Source of the DNA: Xanthomarina sp. F2636L
GTDB lineage: Bacteria; Bacteroidota; Bacteroidia; Flavobacteriales; Flavobacteriaceae
Length of the DNA stretch: 64,000 nucleotides
Assembly (NCBI RefSeq): GCF_026410195.1
Contig: NZ_JAPMLM010000069.1
Coordinates: 248,001 to 312,000 of the forward strand
Direction of reading: 5' to 3'
Shown: in pieces, positions 25,318 to 33,973 of the stretch
Numbering within the stretch: the first letter of the stretch is position 1
Layout: each line of letters starts with the position of its first letter
Made by a program: the position numbers and the translations under genes
The notes under the pieces: model-generated
What the model saw: only the letters and a program-made list of their open reading frames with translations
What the model was told of the DNA's origin: nothing
Database searches by the model: none

Positions 25318-26547
25318 ATGTTACTTTGGATCCTTTTTGGAACAGCCTACATTTTTCTGGTGGTTTATGGTTATCAAGCCATAAAAACTTTGACTAAAAA
25401 TAAATGGGCTTATTTCGTTTTTATTGCTGTTGCTTTGGCTGTAGTAGGAAATTTTGTGATTCAATTTACAGTTGCCTCAAATAGTCGTGTTTTAACCCAG
25501 CCTAAAAGTGAAGCCTTCGGATTTCTATTAGCTTTTATGTCTATTAGTCTGGTGCTTGTTCCTGTTTTATTTAGTGAAGATATTGTCAGGTTTACAACAG
25601 GTTTATATTATAAATTTTCTCCTTCAAAAAAGAACTTCCACGTGCCTTCACGTAGAAAATTTGTAAGTCGGTTAGCATTAGGTTTAGCTGCTATTCCATT
25701 TTCTTCCTTGTTATATGGAATGTATAAAGGAAAATACGATTTTCGAGTTCTAAAATATACCTTGCATTTTGATGAGTTACCAGAGGCTTTTGATGGCTAT
25801 AAAATAACTCAGTTAAGCGATATTCACTCAGGCAGTTTTGATGATAGAGAAAAAATTGAATATGCAGTTAATTTAGTGAATGAGCAAAAATCTGATGCCA
25901 TATTCTTTACTGGAGATATGGTAAATAATAAAGCGTCTGAAATGATTCCATGGATGGATGTTTTTGGAAAACTGAAAGCCACCGATGGTAAGTTCTCCAT
26001 TCTCGGAAATCATGATTATGGGGATTATGTAGATTGGAATACAAAAGAAGAAAAGCATAATAACTTAGAAGAGTTAAAACAAATCCAAAAAGATATTGGC
26101 TTCGATTTACTACTAAACGACAGTCGCTTTATAGAAAAAAATGGTGAACGTATAGCATTAGTTGGTGTTGAAAACTGGGGAAGAGGTGTCTTTAAAAAAG
26201 CTGGAGATTTAAAGAAAGCTTCTGAAAATATTGATAAAGACGACTTTAAAATTCTAATGAGTCATGATCCATCTCATTGGGAAGATGTGGTTATAGACGA
26301 CACCTATAAATACCACCTTACGCTTAGCGGGCATACCCATGGCATGCAATTTGGCATAGAAATTCCAGGTTGGATTAAATGGAGTCCTATAAAATGGCGC
26401 TATAAATACTGGGCTGGAATTTATAAACAAATGGGACAATTCATCAATGTAAACAGAGGTTTTGGATATCTTGGCTATCCTGGAAGAGTTGGAATTTGGC
26501 CAGAAATAACTGTGATAGAACTTAAAAAAGGAAAAGATTTAACCTGA
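25318..26547 (+). CDS. Membrane-anchored metallophosphoesterase
   Basis: A 409-residue protein with several N-terminal membrane helices (about 1-25, 33-52, 65-90 and one near 117-132) and a C-terminal calcineurin-like phosphoesterase domain from about residue 160. Metal-binding motifs are all present: ITQLSDIHSGSFDD (D-x-H), IFFTGDMVNN (GD), SILGNHDYGDY (GNHD), LMSHDPSHW and LSGHTHGMQFG (GHTH). The layout resembles YkuE/YaeI-type enzymes, some of which act on UDP-sugar lipid precursors, but the substrate here is undetermined. It is monocistronic between two convergent or divergent units, with a TATCTTTG box upstream. Confidence 0.9.
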   Translation: MLLWILFGTAYIFLVVYGYQAIKTLTKNKWAYFVFIAVALAVVGNFVIQFTVASNSRVLTQPKSEAFGFLLAFMSISLVLVPVLFSEDIVRFTTGLYYKFSPSKKNFHVPSRRKFVSRLALGLAAIPFSSLLYGMYKGKYDFRVLKYTLHFDELPEAFDGYKITQLSDIHSGSFDDREKIEYAVNLVNEQKSDAIFFTGDMVNNKASEMIPWMDVFGKLKATDGKFSILGNHDYGDYVDWNTKEEKHNNLEELKQIQKDIGFDLLLNDSRFIEKNGERIALVGVENWGRGVFKKAGDLKKASENIDKDDFKILMSHDPSHWEDVVIDDTYKYHLTLSGHTHGMQFGIEIPGWIKWSPIKWRYKYWAGIYKQMGQFINVNRGFGYLGYPGRVGIWPEITVIELKKGKDLT

Positions 26548-26655
26548 TAGACTTTAAGATGTTATTTTTAATTTAAAAATGCGTATTTTTATTTCTATAT
26601 AATAGTTGAAACCTACTATTTATAAGGCGTATATACAAGCTATTAAAAAAATACG

Positions 26656-26663
26656 TAGGTTTG
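26656..26663 (+). promoter_or_regulatory. Candidate -7 element of the thioredoxin-like gene
   Basis: TAGGTTTG matches TAnnTTTG, 34 bp before the ATG at 26698. No TTG at standard spacing. Confidence 0.4.
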
Positions 26664-26697
26664 TATATAGTCATTTGACTTATAAACTTAAAAAAGT

Positions 26698-26994
26698 ATG
26701 TCAAAATTTGGGGAACTTATAGACGTAGACATTCCTGTACTACTAGATTTTTTTACCGAATGGAATGATCAATCTACTGCCATGCATCCTGTTTTAAGAG
26801 ATGTAGCTGCTGCTCTAGGAGATAAAGCAAGGGTTATTAAAATTGATGTGGATAAAAACAAAGAATTAGCCGAAGCACTAAGAGTAAAAGGTTTACCAAC
26901 ATTAATTATTTATAAAAATGGTGAAATGAAATGGCGACATAGTGGCGAAAAAGATGCAAATACGTTAATAGGTATTATCCAGGAATACGTTTAA
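26698..26994 (+). CDS. Thioredoxin-fold protein without the CXXC active site
   Basis: A 98-residue single-domain thioredoxin by its layout: the strand PVLLDFFTEW, then the helix AMHPVLRDVAAAL, VIKIDVDKNKELAEALRVKGLPTLIIYKNGEMKW with the conserved cis-proline, and the closing helix. The active site W-C-G-P-C is replaced by W22-N23-D24-Q25-S26, and the protein contains no cysteine at all. It cannot do dithiol exchange and may serve as a binding or chaperone-like module. No signal peptide is present, so it is cytoplasmic. Its end overlaps the 3' end of the convergent polysaccharide deacetylase gene by 4 bp. The reading frame is intact, so this is not decay by frameshift. Confidence 0.9.
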   Translation: MSKFGELIDVDIPVLLDFFTEWNDQSTAMHPVLRDVAAALGDKARVIKIDVDKNKELAEALRVKGLPTLIIYKNGEMKWRHSGEKDANTLIGIIQEYV

Positions 26995-27656
26995 TTACTT
27001 AGCAGAGATTTTGATGTTAGCGATTCAAACCTATAGCCTTTCTCACTAAAATATTCCAAAACTTGTGGTAAGGCATATTGCATGTTTTCTGAAGCTTTCT
27101 CGCTATCATGAAATACCACAATACTTCCCTTTTTAGCATGTTTAATCACGTTTTTTAAAGACTTTTCTTTCCTGGTTTTTTCACTCCAGTCTATAGCTAA
27201 AACAGACCACATAATAATATTATATCCTAAGCTCATTAAGATGCGACCTTGTTTCTTTTTGATTTGTCCATAAGGAGGACGAAAGAGATTGCAGGTTGTG
27301 TCTTGTGGAAGTTGAGATTTTATAATACTCTGAGCTTGTTTTACATTCGCTAAATACGTTTCGGTTGAAGTCTTCCAACCATCCGGATGACTGTAAGTAT
27401 GATTGCCAATAGCATGCCCTTTTTCTATTATTGTTTGAAAAATATCAGGATGTTTTTCCACATTGTCTCCAGTGCAAAAAAATGTAGCTTTAGCTTGAAA
27501 CTGTTCTAAAACATCTAAAGTCCAGGTAGTTATTTTTGGTGTTGGACCATCATCAAACGTGAGATAAATAACCTTTTCCTCTGTAGAAATATTCCAAACA
27601 TACTTTGGAAATAGCCATTTTACAAACAGAGGAAGTTTGGCTGGAATTAATTCCAT
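26991..27656 (-). CDS. Polysaccharide deacetylase family protein
   Basis: A 221-residue NodB-homology domain enzyme, a carbohydrate esterase family 4 deacetylase. The motifs are VIYLTFDDGPTP (catalytic base Asp and metal Asp), AIGNHTYSHPDG (metal-binding H-x3-H), LFRPPYGQIKKKQGR (motif 3), NIIMWSVLAIDWSE (motif 4) and KGSIVVFHDSEK (motif 5, catalytic His). The N-terminus has no clear signal peptide (MELIPAKLPLFVKWLFPKY). Likely substrates are N-acetylglucosamine-containing polymers such as peptidoglycan or a surface polysaccharide. It follows the DUF2723 gene with only 3 bp between, so the two are co-transcribed and may both act on cell-surface glycans. Confidence 0.92.
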   Translation of the reverse strand: MELIPAKLPLFVKWLFPKYVWNISTEEKVIYLTFDDGPTPKITTWTLDVLEQFQAKATFFCTGDNVEKHPDIFQTIIEKGHAIGNHTYSHPDGWKTSTETYLANVKQAQSIIKSQLPQDTTCNLFRPPYGQIKKKQGRILMSLGYNIIMWSVLAIDWSEKTRKEKSLKNVIKHAKKGSIVVFHDSEKASENMQYALPQVLEYFSEKGYRFESLTSKSLLSN

Positions 27657-27659
27657 GGT

Positions 27660-30600
27660 TTAGTTATTTATGTCTAATAGCAAACTATCTAATTCTTTTT
27701 CTAACAGAACATCTGGATTCTGTTGAGGTTCAGATTCCATGTCTTCTCCTTGATAGAAATGACTGAATAGATTTAAATAATTTGTAAATATTTTTGTTTC
27801 TTCTCTATAAAAATCTTTGTCATATTCTTGAAGCACATCTAGAATACTTTTATACCATTCAATATCTGTTAAAATATCTTCAATTAATTTGTATTGACTG
27901 TCTACATCCAATTTGCTGTAATAGGTAAGATTTTCTTGATACTTTTTAGAAACATCTTTAAAAAGTTTTTGTGCCTTTTCATCAGAATCTACTTCGTAAT
28001 AAACACCAATAAAAGGTCTTAATAACGTGTAGTAGCCAAATTGTTCCACAGGCATGTTGTCCATAGCGATATCTGCTATTTCCTCAGCCTTAGTTAATTT
28101 GTCTTCAACAATAAGTTGTTCGGCTAAGCGTGCTAAATTCCCTCTATAAGTAATGGAGTTTTTACGTGTTTCAACATCGTGATAAATTGTAGTATCACCA
28201 CTATTCCCCCAATCCCATTTTACTACTTTGTCATACATTAAATCAGCATCAACGCGTCCCATATCAAATGGATTAGCTCTGTCAACAGGTGTCTTTATTG
28301 GTACTAATTTATAGCACATGCCATCTAGTTGTAAATAATCTTTCATCCAGATATAATCTTCGTTTCCAAAAGCACCCCCAGTAAAATAGATAGGACGTTT
28401 CCAGTCGTTATTTGCAATAATGTCTAGCATTAAGAGTCTGTTTTTGAAAATGGCATTATCGGTGATTTTAACGTCTAAATAATCCACCATCTCAGCAGAA
28501 TCTTTTTCCTTAACAATACCATATTTTAGAGCATTTTCTTTGTTAACAGGTACGCGAATGTTCTCAACAGGAAAATAGTTTGAGTTTATTAGTTGAGACG
28601 GATAATAATTGACATCCTCTCCTTGTTGTTCTAAAATATATTTGAATTTCGTTCTTGGGTTATCACTAGAGACAAAATCCATAAAATCCTTAATAAGCAT
28701 CGTATCTTTGGAGATTTGTCTTTTCATGATATAATCTCTAGTACCATATTTGTATTGATCGTGCGTTAATTGCGAAGGAATAGGGTCACTTTCATAAGCC
28801 TTACGCTTCATTTGGTCTATATACCAATCTGTTTGAAATAAACTGGTATTTACAATTCTAACATCTGTTCTATAGCCTTCAATTTCTTGAGCATACCAAA
28901 GAGCAAAGGTGTCGTTATCTCCTATAGTAAATAGGATGCCATTTTCGGCACAAGAATCTAAATACATTTTAGCCATGGCTCTGGCTGTGTATTTTCCAGA
29001 TCTATCATGATCGTCCCAATTGTTAGCTACCAAAATCCCTGGTACTAAAATCAAGCATACCAATGTAACTGCTGGAGCAAGGAACTTAGTAGACGTGTAT
29101 TTGCTAATAATTTCAAATAATGAATAGACCCCAAAGCCTATCCAAATGGCAAACACATAGAAGGAGCCTACTACAGAATAGTCTCTTTCTCTAGGCTCAA
29201 AAGGTCTCACATTGGTGTAAAATTGAATGGCCAACCCTGTAAATAGGAAAAACACCAACATGGTCCAAAATAGTTTTTTGTCTTTATGAAACAAAAAGAA
29301 CAAGCCTATAAGTCCTAGAATAAGAGGTAGAAAGTAATAGGTATTTCTTGCTTTATTGTTTTTCACATCGCTAGGAAGATTGTCTTGCGAAAAGCCTAAA
29401 TGCCATTCGTCTATAGGTTTAATGCCACTTAACCAATTTCCATGGTTATCGTATTTTCCTTGAATATCGTCTTGTCTTCCAGCAAAATTCCATAGAAAAT
29501 ATCTCCAATACATATAGCCTAACTGGTATTCTAACATATAAGCAATATTGCTTCCTAAAGATGGTTTTTCAACAATAATATATTGCCCAAATTGCTTTAA
29601 GAAATCATGATATTCTTCATAATCAACCATGCCTTGAGCGACATTGTTTTTAAATTCTGAAACAGTGGCTCGCAACTCGTTTTCCATTTGGTATTCAGGC
29701 TTAATCTTGAAGTCTAAAAACCCAGAAAACAGCATATAATTAGTAGCGTTTTCTTGACTCCACATACGTGGTAAAACAGAAGCGTGCTCATGGTTGTAAT
29801 TTTGTTTGGCATTTTTCCAATCGTTTATAATAACGTATTTGCCAGTTTTAAGGTCTTTTTCATAATTAGGCTTGTCATCAATATAAGGTTCGTTTTCATC
29901 CAATCCAGAATATTGATCCGTAAACAAAGGCCCATAAAAAAGATGTGTTTCTGGGTATTGTTCCAAATTATAATATGCTAAAAGTTCTCTGGCATCCGAA
30001 GGATTATTTTCATTAACTACCACATTGGCATTCGCTCGAATAGGTAGCATCAGCCATGAAGAAAAACCAATAAAAATAAATAACAAACATAAAATACCTG
30101 TATTTACATGTTTGTAGTTTTTATCTCTAGTATATTTTATTCCAAAATAAAAGGCAGCTATTAAAAGAAGTCCTGCTATAATGGTTCCAGAATTAAAAGG
30201 CAGCCCAATAGAGTTGACAAAGAAAATCTCAAAAGCACTAAAAATCTTTAAAGCATTTGGTAATAGCAATTTAAATATGAAAAGTAATATGGCAACTGAA
30301 ACCACATTAGCAATAATAAAGTTCTTGACAGTTACAGTCTTGTAATTTTTAAAATAATATATCAACCCAATTGCAGGAATAGTTAAAAGTCCCATAAAGT
30401 GAACTCCAAAAGAAAGCCCGATAATAAATGCAATTAAAATCAGCCATTTATTTCCACGAGGTTTGTCCATATCTTGTTCCCAGCGTAGGCCTAAATAGAA
30501 TAGCACAGACATAATTAAGGTTGCCATGGCGTAAACCTCAGTCTCAACCGCGTTAAACCAAAATGAATCTGTAAAGGTAAAAGCCAAACTTCCAACTAGA

Positions 30601-30983
30601 GCAGATCCAAGTACAGCTATTTTTTTAGATGTCGTAAACTCTCCTTGATGCTTTACTAATTTCTTAAGCAGTAAAGTAACACTCCAAAACATAAATAAAA
30701 TAGTAAAAGCACTGGCAACGGCACTCATTAAATTCATGACCAAACCAATTTGGCTAGGCTCTAAAGCAAACATGGAAAAGAAAGCACCAAACATTTGAAA
30801 TAGTGGAGCTCCAGGTGGATGGCCAACTTGTAGTTTTGAGGAGGTTAATATATACTCTCCAGCATCCCAAAAACTTACGGTTGGTTCTACAGTTAAACTA
30901 AATGTTATTAATGCAATTAAAAAGGAGAACCATCCCAATAGTGTATTCCATCTTTTAAAGCTAAATTCTGTCATAAGTTCCAT
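27660..30983 (-). CDS. DUF2723 multi-spanning membrane protein
   Basis: A 1107-residue protein of the DUF2723 family, related to GT-C glycosyltransferases such as protein O-mannosyltransferases. About a dozen membrane helices lie in the first 650 residues. The first loop carries FWDAGEYILTSSKLQVGHPPGAPLF, whose D/E is in the place of the GT-C catalytic acid. After the last helices comes GILFTIGDNDTFALWYAQEIEG and a large extracytoplasmic C-terminal region, ending in helical-repeat-like sequence and an acidic tail. GT-C enzymes use lipid-phosphate sugars. The start could be the ATG at 30983 or the one at 30974 (MTEFSFKRW). The tight coupling to the deacetylase gene suggests surface-glycan work. 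A glycosyltransferase role is inferred. Confidence 0.88.
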   Translation of the reverse strand: MELMTEFSFKRWNTLLGWFSFLIALITFSLTVEPTVSFWDAGEYILTSSKLQVGHPPGAPLFQMFGAFFSMFALEPSQIGLVMNLMSAVASAFTILFMFWSVTLLLKKLVKHQGEFTTSKKIAVLGSALVGSLAFTFTDSFWFNAVETEVYAMATLIMSVLFYLGLRWEQDMDKPRGNKWLILIAFIIGLSFGVHFMGLLTIPAIGLIYYFKNYKTVTVKNFIIANVVSVAILLFIFKLLLPNALKIFSAFEIFFVNSIGLPFNSGTIIAGLLLIAAFYFGIKYTRDKNYKHVNTGILCLLFIFIGFSSWLMLPIRANANVVVNENNPSDARELLAYYNLEQYPETHLFYGPLFTDQYSGLDENEPYIDDKPNYEKDLKTGKYVIINDWKNAKQNYNHEHASVLPRMWSQENATNYMLFSGFLDFKIKPEYQMENELRATVSEFKNNVAQGMVDYEEYHDFLKQFGQYIIVEKPSLGSNIAYMLEYQLGYMYWRYFLWNFAGRQDDIQGKYDNHGNWLSGIKPIDEWHLGFSQDNLPSDVKNNKARNTYYFLPLILGLIGLFFLFHKDKKLFWTMLVFFLFTGLAIQFYTNVRPFEPRERDYSVVGSFYVFAIWIGFGVYSLFEIISKYTSTKFLAPAVTLVCLILVPGILVANNWDDHDRSGKYTARAMAKMYLDSCAENGILFTIGDNDTFALWYAQEIEGYRTDVRIVNTSLFQTDWYIDQMKRKAYESDPIPSQLTHDQYKYGTRDYIMKRQISKDTMLIKDFMDFVSSDNPRTKFKYILEQQGEDVNYYPSQLINSNYFPVENIRVPVNKENALKYGIVKEKDSAEMVDYLDVKITDNAIFKNRLLMLDIIANNDWKRPIYFTGGAFGNEDYIWMKDYLQLDGMCYKLVPIKTPVDRANPFDMGRVDADLMYDKVVKWDWGNSGDTTIYHDVETRKNSITYRGNLARLAEQLIVEDKLTKAEEIADIAMDNMPVEQFGYYTLLRPFIGVYYEVDSDEKAQKLFKDVSKKYQENLTYYSKLDVDSQYKLIEDILTDIEWYKSILDVLQEYDKDFYREETKIFTNYLNLFSHFYQGEDMESEPQQNPDVLLEKELDSLLLDINN

Positions 30984-31078
30984 GTTTGTTAACGTGGCGA
31001 ATTTAACAATAATTATGTTATTAGAAATACTTTTAAGGAAACGTTAAGTATTTAGGAAATATTTAATTCAAAAAATAC

Positions 31079-31108
31079 TTGCGCAAACGAAACTTTGTTT
31101 TAAATTTG
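31079..31108 (+). promoter_or_regulatory. tRNA-Gln promoter (full consensus)
   Basis: TTG (31079-31081), a 19-bp spacer and TAAATTTG (31101-31108) match the Bacteroidota promoter consensus exactly, 17 bp before the mature tRNA 5' end. Confidence 0.88.
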
Positions 31109-31125
31109 CAAACTCAATTACACAA

Positions 31126-31198
31126 TGGCCTATGGTGTAACTGGCAACACGTCTGGTTTTGGTCCAGAAGAGTCTAGGTTCGAGCCCTAGTAGGCCAA
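31126..31198 (+). tRNA. tRNA-Gln (anticodon TTG)
   Basis: A full cloverleaf can be drawn by eye. The 7-bp acceptor stem TGGCCTA/TAGGCCA has discriminator A. The D-stem is GTGT/ACAC, the anticodon stem TCTGG/CCAGA with loop TTTTGGT (anticodon TTG), and the T-arm CTAGG/CCTAG with loop TTCGAGC. The 3' CCA is not encoded. The gene is monocistronic with its own promoter and terminator. Confidence 0.96.
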
Positions 31199-31200
31199 CA

Positions 31201-31236
31201 AAAAAAGCCTTTCAATTTATTTTGAAAGGCTTTTTT
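31201..31236 (+). terminator. Terminator after tRNA-Gln
   Basis: The 15-bp stem AAAAAAGCCTTTCAA/TTGAAAGGCTTTTTT with a 6-nt loop ends in T6. On the opposite strand the same hairpin also ends the leftward universal stress protein transcript, so it works in both directions. Confidence 0.92.
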
Positions 31237-31252
31237 GATTTTTCATATTGAG

Positions 31253-32077
31253 TTAAATCTTAAACGTAATGACAGGCCTTTTTGCGTGATTTACCAAATC
31301 TTCACTAATACTGCCATTTAAAAAATGAGCTATTCCTTGTCTGCCATGCGTACTAATGCCAATTAAATCTGCATTTATAATATGCGAGAAATTTAAAATC
31401 CCTTTTTCTACATTTTCATCATTAAAGATGTTAATGGTGTAATCTTTAAAATCGTAATCATTAATAAAATCTAAAATTCTTGCATTGGCATTTGCAGTAG
31501 TTGAAAAGTTACTAGCTGTATTAACCATTAGCAAATGTAATTTTGCGTTAAAAGATTGAGCTAATTCAGCTGCTTGTCTGTAGGTGTCTTTATTATCGTT
31601 TTTAAAATCTGAAGCAAAAACGATGTCATTTATATCAAAATTAGTATGCTCGTTTTTAATAACTAAAACAGGAACTTCAGATGTTCTAACTACTTTTTCT
31701 GTGTTAGAACCAATAAACATTTCTTTAAACCCTGTAGCCCCATGAGATCCCATAACAATCAAGTCAACATGGTTTTGTTTTGCTGTATCGGCAATGCCAG
31801 AAAAGGATTGATTGAAATCAACAGTTTCATGAACAGTTATACCTACAAGATAATCTTTAGACAACACGTCTTTGAATTTTTTATGAGCTAATTTCATAAA
31901 GAACATAGCCTCAGGTAATTCGCTGTGGTGACTAAGCGCGTCAATTTGACTTAAAGGGAGTTCTAACAAATGCGTTAAATAAATCTCGCTTCCATATTTT
32001 TTGGCTAATTGCGCTGCAACTTTTAAGGCATTTTCTGCTTCTTGGGAAAAATCTGTTGGTACAAGTATTTTTTTCAT
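31253..32077 (-). CDS. Universal stress protein (tandem UspA domains)
   Basis: A 274-residue cytoplasmic protein with two UspA domains (about 1-140 and 147-274). The first has the clear nucleotide-binding signature GSHGATGFKEMFIGSNTEKVV followed by PVLVIK, typical of ATP-binding UspA. The second has GISTHGRQGIAHFLNGSISEDLV and PVITFKI, also close to the G-x2-G-x9-G(S/T) pattern. Tandem Usp proteins are usually linked to stress or slow growth; no substrate is known. The gene reads toward the tRNA-Gln gene and shares its bidirectional terminator. The start MKKILVPTDFSQEAENAL is the family start. Confidence 0.93.
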   Translation of the reverse strand: MKKILVPTDFSQEAENALKVAAQLAKKYGSEIYLTHLLELPLSQIDALSHHSELPEAMFFMKLAHKKFKDVLSKDYLVGITVHETVDFNQSFSGIADTAKQNHVDLIVMGSHGATGFKEMFIGSNTEKVVRTSEVPVLVIKNEHTNFDINDIVFASDFKNDNKDTYRQAAELAQSFNAKLHLLMVNTASNFSTTANANARILDFINDYDFKDYTINIFNDENVEKGILNFSHIINADLIGISTHGRQGIAHFLNGSISEDLVNHAKRPVITFKI

Positions 32078-32168
32078 AGTTGGTTGTTAAATGGATACAT
32101 AAAACTGTCTTTAAAAATAAGAATAAAAATTGACATTTCAATCATTATGTAATTCAATATAAAAATTG

Positions 32169-32176
32169 TATATTTG
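32169..32176 (+). promoter_or_regulatory. Candidate -7 element of the rimP-nusA-infB operon
   Basis: TATATTTG matches TAnnTTTG; the -33 position holds ATG and not TTG. The predicted start near 32183 leaves a 55-nt leader that contains a terminator-like hairpin. Confidence 0.55.
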
Positions 32177-32201
32177 CACCGTTGTAAGAATTAAGAGATG
32201 T

Positions 32202-32227
32202 GAGGGGACGGAAAGTCCCCTCTTTTT
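32202..32227 (+). promoter_or_regulatory. Terminator-like hairpin in the rimP leader
   Basis: GAGGGGAC-GGAAA-GTCCCCTC is a perfect, GC-rich 8-bp stem followed at once by T5, ending 10 bp before the rimP ATG. It lies inside the predicted leader, so it could act as an attenuator or as a protein-binding leader for this translation-factor operon. The structure is certain; its use is inferred. Confidence 0.65.
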
Positions 32228-32237
32228 ATACCAAAAA

Positions 32238-32699
32238 ATGTTTAGAACAACTGTAGAAAATTTATTAAAAGAAGGACTAGAAGAAAAACAGCATCTGTTT
32301 TTAATCGACCTGTCAATTTCAGAAGATAACAGCATTAAAGTTGTTATAGATGGCGATCATGGTGTTACTGTAGAGGACTGCATGTTTATAAGTCGTGCTA
32401 TTGAGCATAATTTAGACAGGGAAGAACAGGATTTTTCTTTAGAAGTAGCTTCCTCAGGAGCAACGGCGCCTTTAGTAAATATAAGACAGTACAAGAAAAA
32501 TATTGGTAGAACCTTAGAGCTTAAAACTAAAGATCAGGTTGTAGAGGCAGATCTTGTTGATGCAACAGACAATAACATTAAAGTACAGTGGACCTCGAGA
32601 GAGCCTAAGCCGGTTGGTAAAGGAAAAGTTACTGTGCAAAATGAGGCAGAAATTGCCTACAAAGATATAGTAGAAGCAAAAGTTATGATAAAATTTTAA
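32238..32699 (+). CDS. rimP: Ribosome maturation factor RimP
   Basis: A 153-residue RimP, needed for 30S subunit maturation. The start MFRTTVENLLKEGLEEKQ is chosen over a longer TTG-type frame, whose extra 24 residues would come from the hairpin leader. The N-terminal domain shows LIDLSISEDNSIKVVIDGDHGVTVEDCMFISRAIEHNLD, and LEVASSGATAPLVNIRQYKKNIGRTL is the conserved link to the SH3-like C-terminal domain. The canonical L-E-V-S-S-P-G is present as the variant EVASSGA. It begins the conserved rimP-nusA-infB operon; nusA starts 12 bp downstream. Confidence 0.95.
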   Translation: MFRTTVENLLKEGLEEKQHLFLIDLSISEDNSIKVVIDGDHGVTVEDCMFISRAIEHNLDREEQDFSLEVASSGATAPLVNIRQYKKNIGRTLELKTKDQVVEADLVDATDNNIKVQWTSREPKPVGKGKVTVQNEAEIAYKDIVEAKVMIKF

Positions 32700-32711
32700 T
32701 TCAAAAGAGAT

Positions 32712-33944
32712 ATGGAAAATCTTGCGTTAATTGAATCGTTTTCAGAATTCAAAGACGACAAATTAATTGATCGTGTAACGTTAATGGCGATTCTTGAAGA
32801 TGTGTTTAGAAATGCCTTAAAAAAGAAATTTGGAGACGACGATAATTTTGACATCATTATAAATCCGGATAAAGGAGATTTAGAAATATGGAGAAATCGT
32901 GTGGTTGTAGCAGATGGAGAAGTAGAAGAGCCAAATCAAGAAATATCTTTAACTGAAGCTCGTAAAATTGAACCAGATTTTGAAGTTGGAGAAGACGTTT
33001 CGGAAGAAGTAAAGTTAATAGACCTTGGACGTCGTTCTATTTTAGCATTAAGACAAAATTTAATTTCTAAAATACACGAACACGATAACACAAACATCTA
33101 TAAGCAATTTAAAGACTTAGTAGGGGAAATATACACAGCCGAAGTTCATCATATTCGTCATAGAGCTGTAATTTTGTTAGACGACGAAGGAAATGAAATT
33201 ATCTTACCAAAAGAAAAACAAATTCCTTCAGATTTCTTTAGAAAAGGAGACAATGTTCGTGGTATAATTGAAAGTGTAGAGCTTAAAGGTAATAAGCCAG
33301 CAATTATCATGTCTCGTACATCGCCAACGTTCTTGGAGAAATTATTCGAACAAGAAATACCAGAAGTTTTCGATGGTTTAATTACTATTAAAAATGTAGT
33401 TAGAATTCCAGGAGAGAAAGCAAAAGTGGCTGTAGATTCTTACGATGATAGAATCGACCCAGTTGGAGCATGTGTTGGTATGAAAGGATCTAGAATTCAT
33501 GGCATAGTTCGTGAATTAGGAAACGAAAATATTGATGTTATCAATTATACAAGTAACTTGCAGTTATATATTACAAGAGCTTTAAGCCCTGCTCGAGTTA
33601 CATCTATTAAAATAGACGAAGAGAACAAACGTGCTGAAGCTATTTTAAAACCAGAAGAAGTTAGTAAAGCTATTGGACGTGGTGGTCATAACATACGTTT
33701 AGCAGGTCAATTAACTGGCTATGAGATAGATGTGTTTAGGGAAGGTGCAGAAGAAGATGTAGAATTATCTGAATTCACAGACGAAATAGAAAGCTGGGTT
33801 ATTGCAGAATTTAGTAAAGCTGGTTTAGATACAGCAAAAAGCATCCTTGAACAGGAAGTTGCTGATTTAGTAAAGAGAACAGATTTAGAAGAAGAAACAA
33901 TTATTGACGTTATTAGAATTCTTAGAGAGGAATTTGAAGAATAA
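32712..33944 (+). CDS. nusA: Transcription termination/antitermination factor NusA
   Basis: A 410-residue NusA, which binds RNA polymerase and nascent RNA to modulate pausing and termination. Order of domains: the N-terminal RNA polymerase-binding domain (1 to about 130), S1 domain (FKDLVGEIYTAEVHHI onwards), KH1 (KVAVDSYDDRIDPVGACVGMKGSRI) and KH2 (AEAILKPEEVSKAIGRGGHNIRLAGQL, with the GxxG loop). A short acidic C-terminal part follows (residues about 345-410). It lacks the two long acidic repeats of E. coli NusA, as in most bacteria outside the gamma- and related proteobacteria. It sits in the rimP-nusA-infB operon, 29 bp before infB. Confidence 0.97.
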   Translation: MENLALIESFSEFKDDKLIDRVTLMAILEDVFRNALKKKFGDDDNFDIIINPDKGDLEIWRNRVVVADGEVEEPNQEISLTEARKIEPDFEVGEDVSEEVKLIDLGRRSILALRQNLISKIHEHDNTNIYKQFKDLVGEIYTAEVHHIRHRAVILLDDEGNEIILPKEKQIPSDFFRKGDNVRGIIESVELKGNKPAIIMSRTSPTFLEKLFEQEIPEVFDGLITIKNVVRIPGEKAKVAVDSYDDRIDPVGACVGMKGSRIHGIVRELGNENIDVINYTSNLQLYITRALSPARVTSIKIDEENKRAEAILKPEEVSKAIGRGGHNIRLAGQLTGYEIDVFREGAEEDVELSEFTDEIESWVIAEFSKAGLDTAKSILEQEVADLVKRTDLEEETIIDVIRILREEFEE

Positions 33945-33973
33945 CATATTTTTAGGTTATATTAAAGCAATTT

